A DNA stretch of 64,000 nucleotides from Faecalimonas sp. Lineage in GTDB: Bacteria; Bacillota; Clostridia; Lachnospirales; Lachnospiraceae. The stretch spans positions 1 to 64,000 of the forward strand of contig JARICA010000008.1 in NCBI GenBank assembly GCA_029264305.1, given 5' to 3'. Of this stretch, positions 59,313-64,000 are shown in pieces. The translations under genes and the position numbers were made by a program. How positions within the stretch are numbered: position 1 is the stretch's first letter; each line of letters starts with the position of its first letter. The notes under the pieces are model-generated. The model did not search any database. It saw only the letters and a program-made list of their open reading frames with translations, and was not told where the DNA came from.

Positions 59313-60668
59313 ATGAAAAAAGGTGAGCTTACGGCTTTTTTAAGTATTTTATTTCTTTTGTTTTTATCTTTAACAGCCACAATTATTGAAAGTGCAACTG
59401 TGCAAGTAACAAAAAACAAAAGAAGAGCAGATGTGAATAGAGCAATCGAGTCTGTTTTTGCAGAATATCAGAAAGATTTATTAAAAGAATACGATATATT
59501 TGCGCTAGATGGTACTTATGAGAGTAATTCTTTTACAGAGAAAAAATTGGTGGATAGACTTAAATTTTATGGTGCAGGAAAAGGAACATATAAAATAGAA
59601 AAAATACAATTTTTAAGTGACGATTTCGGGAGAGCTTTTCGGGAACAGGTAATTCAATATATGAGACAGAAAAATGGTGCAGATTATATGGAAGAATTTT
59701 CTGGAGTAACCACGAAATGGGTGGATCAAGAAAAAGAAAAAGGAAAATATGAAGAAGAAGGAAAAGAGGTGACTGGAAGTTTAAACCAATCTTTAGCGGA
59801 AGCTGAGCAAGAGCTTCCGACTGAAGATAATCCATTGGAATTATTTTCAGTAATCAAAGAAAAAGGAATACTTTCTTTGGTTGTTCCAAAAGAATTGAAC
59901 ATATCAGAAAAAATGATTTCATTAAAAGAAGTACCTTCCAATAGGAAATTGCGCAAGGGTAGAGGAACTTTTAAGACCCAAAAAGTAAAAAGTGACACAA
60001 TGGCTAAGTTATATTTTACATCATATTTATTGGAAAAATTTTCTGCAATAGATAATCCGGATGAAAAAAAGAAATTATCTTACGAATTAGAATATGTAAT
60101 TGGAGGGAAAAAAAGTGACAAGGAGAATCTAGATATAGTTGTAACAAAACTTGTTGGAATGCGTTTCCCGGTTAATTATGGGTTCCTTTTAAGTGATAGT
60201 GTGAAAAAGGCAGAAGCAGAGACAATGGCAGCCACTTTAGCAGGAGTAATTGCACTTCCAGCATTGATTGGTGTGATTAAACAGGCAATCTTATTTGCAT
60301 GGGCGTTTGGAGAGAGTATTATGGAGGTTCGTGCTTTGTTATCAGGAGAGAAAGTTGAAGTACTAAAAAATAAAGAAAATTGGAAATTGCAATTATCATC
60401 GCTATTAAAGTTAGGAAAAGAAGAGATCAATGTCAAAAAAAGTGAGCGTGGATTATCATATCGAGAATATTTGCGTATGTTACTTTTTTTACAAAAGGAA
60501 AAAGAGGTTACTATGAGAGGGCTCGATGTTATTGAGATGAATATGCGACAAAAAAGAGGAGAATTTTTTAGAGTTGATTCTTGTATAAGTAAATTGGAAA
60601 TAAAAAGTATTTGTACAATTCGAGAAAAAATCACCTATAGATTCCCAGTTCTATATGGATATCAATAA
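59313..60668 (+). CDS. DUF5702 domain Tad-locus protein
   Basis: A 451-residue protein with a TadG-like start: KGELTAFLSILFLLFLSLTATIIESATV forms a membrane helix. The next segment, NKRRADVNRAIESVFAEYQKDLLKEYDIFALDGTYES, is the hallmark of DUF5702. A long charged domain follows, then a hydrophobic pair near residues 305-335 (TLAGVIALPALIGVIKQAILFAWAFG is the core) and a soluble end with YREYLRMLLFLQ. Such proteins occur only in Gram-positive Tad loci and probably expose a minor pilin or anchor domain outside. The start follows GAGGAAAGGAAG. Function is not experimentally known. Confidence 0.85.
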   Translation: MKKGELTAFLSILFLLFLSLTATIIESATVQVTKNKRRADVNRAIESVFAEYQKDLLKEYDIFALDGTYESNSFTEKKLVDRLKFYGAGKGTYKIEKIQFLSDDFGRAFREQVIQYMRQKNGADYMEEFSGVTTKWVDQEKEKGKYEEEGKEVTGSLNQSLAEAEQELPTEDNPLELFSVIKEKGILSLVVPKELNISEKMISLKEVPSNRKLRKGRGTFKTQKVKSDTMAKLYFTSYLLEKFSAIDNPDEKKKLSYELEYVIGGKKSDKENLDIVVTKLVGMRFPVNYGFLLSDSVKKAEAETMAATLAGVIALPALIGVIKQAILFAWAFGESIMEVRALLSGEKVEVLKNKENWKLQLSSLLKLGKEEINVKKSERGLSYREYLRMLLFLQKEKEVTMRGLDVIEMNMRQKRGEFFRVDSCISKLEIKSICTIREKITYRFPVLYGYQ

Positions 60669-60689
60669 AGAAAGAAGAGGTGAATAAGG

Positions 60690-61568
60690 ATGTCCTTTCT
60701 ATTTATAAATTCCCAAAACATATTAAAAAAAGAAAAAATAAATAACGTAAGGAAGGAGGAAGACTCTACTAAGACACAAACCATAACATCATATTTCCCA
60801 AAACAGATAGAGAGGGCATCCCTATTCACCTCTTTTCAAGGAAGTATTACGGTAGAAACTGTATTGGTTCTTCCATTGTTCTTTTTGGCAATTTGTTGTT
60901 TATGTTATCTTTTAGAAATTGCATCTATCCAGTTGACCATACGGTCAGCTCTAGATGAAGTTGGAAGAGAAGTAGCAGCAGAAACTTATGGGAAAGCTTT
61001 TGTTTCTAGTAAAGAATTGGAAGAAAAAATAGTAAATCATATCGGAAGCCAAAGGTTAGATCGAAGCATAATCGTTGAAGGAAAAAGAGGGTTAGATTTA
61101 AGTAAGACATGCATTTCAAGGAAAAGCAAAATTGTTCAAATGTGTGTAGAATATAAAGTAAAATTACCTATTTATACGTTTGGAAAACTATCATTATCTT
61201 GCAAGGAAGAGTTTAATTTAAAAGGTTGGACAGGATATGAGAAAGGATTTTTTAGTCAAGATAAAGAAGATGTTGTTTATATTACGGAAACCGGTATGGT
61301 TTATCATAAAAGTAGTCAATGTACATATTTAGATTTGTCCATACATATGGTTGAAAAAAAGGATGTGACAAAGTTGCGAAACAAAAATGGTGAAAAATAC
61401 AAAAGTTGTGAAAAATGTGGAAGAAAAGCAGGATTGAATGTATATATAACGAATCATGGAAATCGATATCATAAATCTATTGGATGTAGTGGATTAAAGA
61501 GAAAAGTATATGCAATACCTATTTCAGAGGCATTTGGGAAAGGGGCATGTTCAAAATGTGGGCGATAA
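60690..61568 (+). CDS. TadE-like pseudopilin with a duplicated Cys/His C-terminal module
   Basis: A 292-residue protein. After about 50 hydrophilic residues comes the TadE-type segment GSITVETVLVLPLFFLAICC with Glu at +5, then a helix IASIQLTIRSALDEVGREVA. The end, from about residue 195, contains two related units: VYITETGMVYHKSSQCTY...CEKCGR and VYITNHGNRYHKSIGCSG...CSKCGR. Each has YHKS-x2-C followed later by C-x2-C, resembling a small zinc-binding fold seen in scattered bacterial surface and nuclease-linked proteins. The start at 60690 follows AAGAGGTGAATAAGG. It overlaps the peptidase gene by 13 bases. Confidence 0.85.
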   Translation: MSFLFINSQNILKKEKINNVRKEEDSTKTQTITSYFPKQIERASLFTSFQGSITVETVLVLPLFFLAICCLCYLLEIASIQLTIRSALDEVGREVAAETYGKAFVSSKELEEKIVNHIGSQRLDRSIIVEGKRGLDLSKTCISRKSKIVQMCVEYKVKLPIYTFGKLSLSCKEEFNLKGWTGYEKGFFSQDKEDVVYITETGMVYHKSSQCTYLDLSIHMVEKKDVTKLRNKNGEKYKSCEKCGRKAGLNVYITNHGNRYHKSIGCSGLKRKVYAIPISEAFGKGACSKCGR

Positions 61569-61960
61569 TATTCCTTTGTGTTTGTTCTTTGTGGGATTTG
61601 CGTGTAAAAAAAATACCGATATGGTTATTGGGGATGGGAGCAATCGGAGTTCTTTTTTCTTATATGGTTTGCAGGAATAGAATGTTATTAGATGTGATTG
61701 GAGGAATTGGAATTGGTGGAATATGCCTTGTTATTAGTAAAGTGACAAATGAGTCATTAGGATACGGAGATAGTTTGCTGATTTGCTTACTTGGAAGTTA
61801 TGCAGGATTTTTTATTACCATTTGGGTAGTTACATTTGCGTTTGTGGTAGTTGGAATTTTTTCTTTATTCTTTTTTATAGGGAAAGGAGGATATAAAGAC
61901 AAAACAATACCATTTGTTCCCTTTTTGACCATATGCTATATAGGAGTGATGTATATATGA
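61556..61960 (+). CDS. prepilin peptidase (family A24)
   Basis: A 134-residue aspartic membrane peptidase that cleaves and may methylate prepilins. The first catalytic Asp is in SLWDLRVKKIPIWL and the second in the GxGD motif ESLGYGDSLL; the segment IPFVPFL before the end is also conserved. It contains only the catalytic half, typical for Tad (TadV/CpaA) peptidases. I prefer the ATG at 61556, ten bases from AAAGGGG; the ATG at 61547 is too close to that site and would add three residues. It processes the Flp and TadE-like proteins of this operon. Confidence 0.9.
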   Translation: MWAIIFLCVCSLWDLRVKKIPIWLLGMGAIGVLFSYMVCRNRMLLDVIGGIGIGGICLVISKVTNESLGYGDSLLICLLGSYAGFFITIWVVTFAFVVVGIFSLFFFIGKGGYKDKTIPFVPFLTICYIGVMYI

Positions 61961-62352
61961 AAATGATGAAAGGAAGTCTTATGGTTGAAGCAGCATATAT
62001 TTTGCCAGTGATTTTTTTGAGTTTTATATTAGGAGTATACATGTTATTTTATTTCCATGATAAAAATATACTTCTTGGTGCTGGGTATGAAACGACAATT
62101 GTTGGAAGTCAAAAGATGAAATGGAATGAAGAAAATATAGAAGAGAAAATGAGTAAATTTTTTCGAGACCGTGTGAGAGGGAAAATGATTTTTTTTTCTA
62201 AACCAAAAGTAACAGTGCAGTGTAAAAATAATATTTTATCAGTAGATGCAACTGTAAAAAAAAGAAAAGTCATTTTAAAAGTCCATCAAGAAAAAGAAAT
62301 TAAAACACCAGAAAAATATATAAGAAAGAAAAGGAAAATTTATGGAAAGTAA
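61957..62352 (+). CDS. second TadE-like pseudopilin
   Basis: A 131-residue protein whose ATG overlaps the peptidase stop (ATGA), with TAGGAGTG upstream. The start MKMMKGSLMVEAAYILPVIF has the TadE pattern of Gly followed by a hydrophobic stretch with Glu, and a helix through residue 36. The remainder is a basic soluble domain that ends with an Arg/Lys-rich tail (KYIRKKRKIYGK). The next gene starts eleven bases before its stop. It probably forms a minor subunit in the pilus. Confidence 0.82.
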   Translation: MKMMKGSLMVEAAYILPVIFLSFILGVYMLFYFHDKNILLGAGYETTIVGSQKMKWNEENIEEKMSKFFRDRVRGKMIFFSKPKVTVQCKNNILSVDATVKKRKVILKVHQEKEIKTPEKYIRKKRKIYGK

Positions 62353-63052
62353 ATACAAACAAGATTGGAATCATATGTATTTGATTTTAGAAAGGCCAGA
62401 ATTTTATGAAGAAGATTATCAAATGAAAATGATGCAGGAGAATAAAATTGAAGGACTTTTACAGGTTAGTGGACAAGGAATAGATGGAAATAGTCAGTAT
62501 AATTATGAGATTAGTGGAAAAGTTTGCATGAAATCCATTTATGAAAAAATGTCAATTGAAAAGCGGGAGTTAGAAAAGTTTTTACAGCAATTTTTAAAAC
62601 TTCTTAGTCAAATAGAAAATTATCTCTTAAATGTAAATTGTATTTTACTAGAACCAGAATACATTTTCTATGAAGAGGGAAACTACTACTTTTGTTATTT
62701 ACCAATAGAAGAAGAAAAGTTTTGTTATCGGTTTCATTGTCTCACAGAATATTTTGTTAGTAAAATCAACCATAAGGAACAATCGGCCATTTTACTTGCT
62801 TATGAATTACATAAGGCAACTATGGAAGAAAATTATAGTTTGGAGAAAATTATTGGACAGGCATTGGCAACAAGTGAAAATGAAATTAGAACAGAGCAAG
62901 TAATAGAAGAAGAGTGTGAGGATGATTGGATTGATTTTGATGAAGAAGAAGAAAAACAAGAGAATATTTTAGGAAAAAGGTGGAGACAGTGGAAAGAAAA
63001 AATAGGTAAAAATAGAGTGGGAAAATGGGGAGAGTGGGAAAATGATTCATAA
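62342..63052 (+). CDS. DUF6382 domain protein without an FHA domain
   Basis: A 236-residue cytoplasmic protein. The DUF6382 fold covers residues 10-180: MYLILERPEFYEEDYQMKMM, then LNVNCILLEPEYIFYEEGNYYFCYLP. The rest is acidic (DDWIDFDEEEEKQEN) and ends KRWRQWKEKIGKNRVGKWGE. In Gram-positive Tad loci proteins of this type often continue into a membrane helix and an FHA domain that binds phosphothreonine; here it stops after the linker. No FHA-like frame follows in 63053-63186. It appears to be the last gene of the operon. Confidence 0.8.
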   Translation: MESKYKQDWNHMYLILERPEFYEEDYQMKMMQENKIEGLLQVSGQGIDGNSQYNYEISGKVCMKSIYEKMSIEKRELEKFLQQFLKLLSQIENYLLNVNCILLEPEYIFYEEGNYYFCYLPIEEEKFCYRFHCLTEYFVSKINHKEQSAILLAYELHKATMEENYSLEKIIGQALATSENEIRTEQVIEEECEDDWIDFDEEEEKQENILGKRWRQWKEKIGKNRVGKWGEWENDS

Positions 63053-63186
63053 AATGGATAAAATGATGAAGTGGTGTGGAAGTACAGATGAAAAATCTAG
63101 TTGTGTAAATAGGTGAGAAAGGCTATAATATATATAAAATTTAAAATAGAAAATAGATGATTTTAATTGGTAGAAGGAGGAATAGA

Positions 63187-63798
63187 ATGCCAATGAAGAA
63201 AAAGCCAATCATAACAATTGGTATAATCGGAATAAATGTTCTTGTATTTATATGGCTATCCTTTTATGGAATGACTGAGGATGCTAGTTATATGCTAAAA
63301 CATGGTGCGATGTTTGTTCCGTTTGCGTTTGGTAATCAGGAATACTACCGATTAATAACCAGCATATTTTTACATTTTGGTTTTCCACATTTGATGAATA
63401 ATATGATTATGCTATTTTTCCTTGGAAGTATATTGGAAGAAGAACTAGGTAGTTTTAAATATCTTTTGCTATATTTTTTGAGTGGTGTGGCAGGGAATAT
63501 TTTATCGGCAATGATGGATTTAAGGACAGGGAAATTTGTTGTATCTGCAGGTGCTTCAGGAGCAATTTTTGGAATTATAGGAGCATTGCTTATTATTATT
63601 GCCCAAAATCATGGACATTTAAAAACGTTAAATGGAAGAGGAATGGTATTTATGGTTGTTTGTAGTTTGTACCATGGTTTTACAAGTACCGGTGTGGATA
63701 ATATGGCTCATATTGGAGGGTTAGTAGCAGGAATTTTGCTTGCATTTATTTTATACAGGAAGAGTAAGAGTGAAAGAAGTACTACGATGTGGAATTGA
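63187..63798 (+). CDS. rhomboid family intramembrane serine protease
   Basis: A 203-residue protein with six membrane helices, starting at the ATG at 63187 (GAAGGAGG seven bases upstream). The active-site Ser is in VSAGASGAIFGIIGAL and the His in MAHIGGLVAG; the helix 2 segment GFPHLMNNMIML with conserved His and Asn is present. Rhomboids cleave membrane proteins within or next to the bilayer. The substrate is unknown; a role with the Tad genes is not indicated. Its last 48 bases overlap the 3' end of a kinase gene on the other strand. Confidence 0.94.
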   Translation: MPMKKKPIITIGIIGINVLVFIWLSFYGMTEDASYMLKHGAMFVPFAFGNQEYYRLITSIFLHFGFPHLMNNMIMLFFLGSILEEELGSFKYLLLYFLSGVAGNILSAMMDLRTGKFVVSAGASGAIFGIIGALLIIIAQNHGHLKTLNGRGMVFMVVCSLYHGFTSTGVDNMAHIGGLVAGILLAFILYRKSKSERSTTMWN

Positions 63799-64000
63799 TT
63801 GGACAGAAATTGTTCCACCATGGGCTTCTATAACTGTTTTGACAATCGCAAGTCCAAGTCCTGTACCATTTTTTTTGTATGTGGTAAAAGGTGTGAAAAT
63901 CTCAGAAAGATGATTTTTGGAGATTCCACAACCATTGTCTTTTATAAGTAAAAGAATGGAATTATCTTTATGTTGAGCGGAAAAGAAGATTTTCCCAGTA
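63751..64000 (-). CDS. sensor histidine kinase, C-terminal part, cut by the window edge
   Basis: Read on the minus strand from 64000 to the TAA at 63751-63753, the frame gives an HATPase_c domain: ILLLIKDNGCGISKNHLSEI (G1 box), FTPFTTYKKNG (F box), then GTGLGLAIVKTVIEAHGG (G2 box) and a normal end at LTLPV. This is the typical end of a NtrB-like or KinA-type kinase. About 80 residues are inside the window. The stop lies inside the rhomboid gene, so the two genes are convergent and overlap by 48 bases. Confidence 0.88.
   Translation of the reverse strand, partial: TGKIFFSAQHKDNSILLLIKDNGCGISKNHLSEIFTPFTTYKKNGTGLGLAIVKTVIEAHGGTISVQSIPHRSTSFTLTLPV

Overview
The window looks like chromosome of a low-GC, spore-forming, strictly anaerobic Firmicute, most likely a Lachnospiraceae-type gut clostridium. 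The evidence is AT-rich DNA, strong AGGAGG ribosome sites, a T-box leader on ileS, sporulation genes (SpoIID, a SpoIIQ-like LytM protein, BofA, CwlD-like amidase), a reverse rubrerythrin beside a PerR-like regulator, a FeoB/DUF6110/P-type ATPase metal cluster and a Gram-positive Tad locus. The genus cannot be named from the sequence alone. No tRNA, rRNA or CRISPR array was seen.

Layout. 1-3.8 kb is an accessory patch: an IS1182-like transposase fragment at the left edge, a CPBP protease, small orphan genes separated by related intergenic repeats, and a ClbS/DfsB gene between diverged direct repeats. 3.8-9.5 kb is an iron/metal cluster: feoA, feoB, a FeoB-associated Cys-rich/HMA fusion, a Fur-like protein cut down to its DNA-binding half, two small proteins and a P1B-type ATPase. 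9.7-12.1 kb carries an Rrf2 regulator and a two-component system. 12.4-21.7 kb is a sortase-assembled pilus operon: coiled-coil protein, signal peptidase, 1552-residue adhesin, major pilin, class C sortase, minor pilin and second sortase.

21.9-30.7 kb is the most unusual part: eight tightly coupled genes encoding a PlsC-like acyltransferase, an acyl-CoA/AMP ligase, a B12-binding radical SAM enzyme, a CDP-alcohol phosphotransferase, a permuted NlpC/P60-like protein, PEP mutase, phosphonopyruvate decarboxylase and a nucleotidyltransferase fused to an iron-type alcohol dehydrogenase. Read together they predict synthesis of 2-hydroxyethylphosphonate, its activation as a CMP ester and its transfer to a lipid. 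That would be a phosphonolipid pathway whose early steps resemble the Streptomyces fosfomycin route but which ends in a membrane lipid.

30.7-54.9 kb is mostly housekeeping: VOC protein, D,D-carboxypeptidase, cytidylate-kinase-like protein, T-box plus ileS (long type), glycogen phosphorylase, spoIID/spoIIQ-like pair, GIY-YIG protein, hemolysin III, DEAD-box helicase behind an attenuator-like hairpin, ECF S component, reverse rubrerythrin and PerR, a gene-poor stretch with DnaA boxes, DUF1858, MecA, a GH18/SH3 protein, CwlD-like amidase, a Sua5/dead-phosphatase fusion, upp, dCMP deaminase, DUF2508 and BofA. 55.0-63.1 kb is a Tad pilus operon (TadZ-like, CpaF, TadB, TadC, Flp prepilin, DUF5702, two TadE-like proteins, prepilin peptidase, DUF6382). 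The window ends with a rhomboid protease whose 3' end overlaps a convergent histidine kinase gene cut by the edge.
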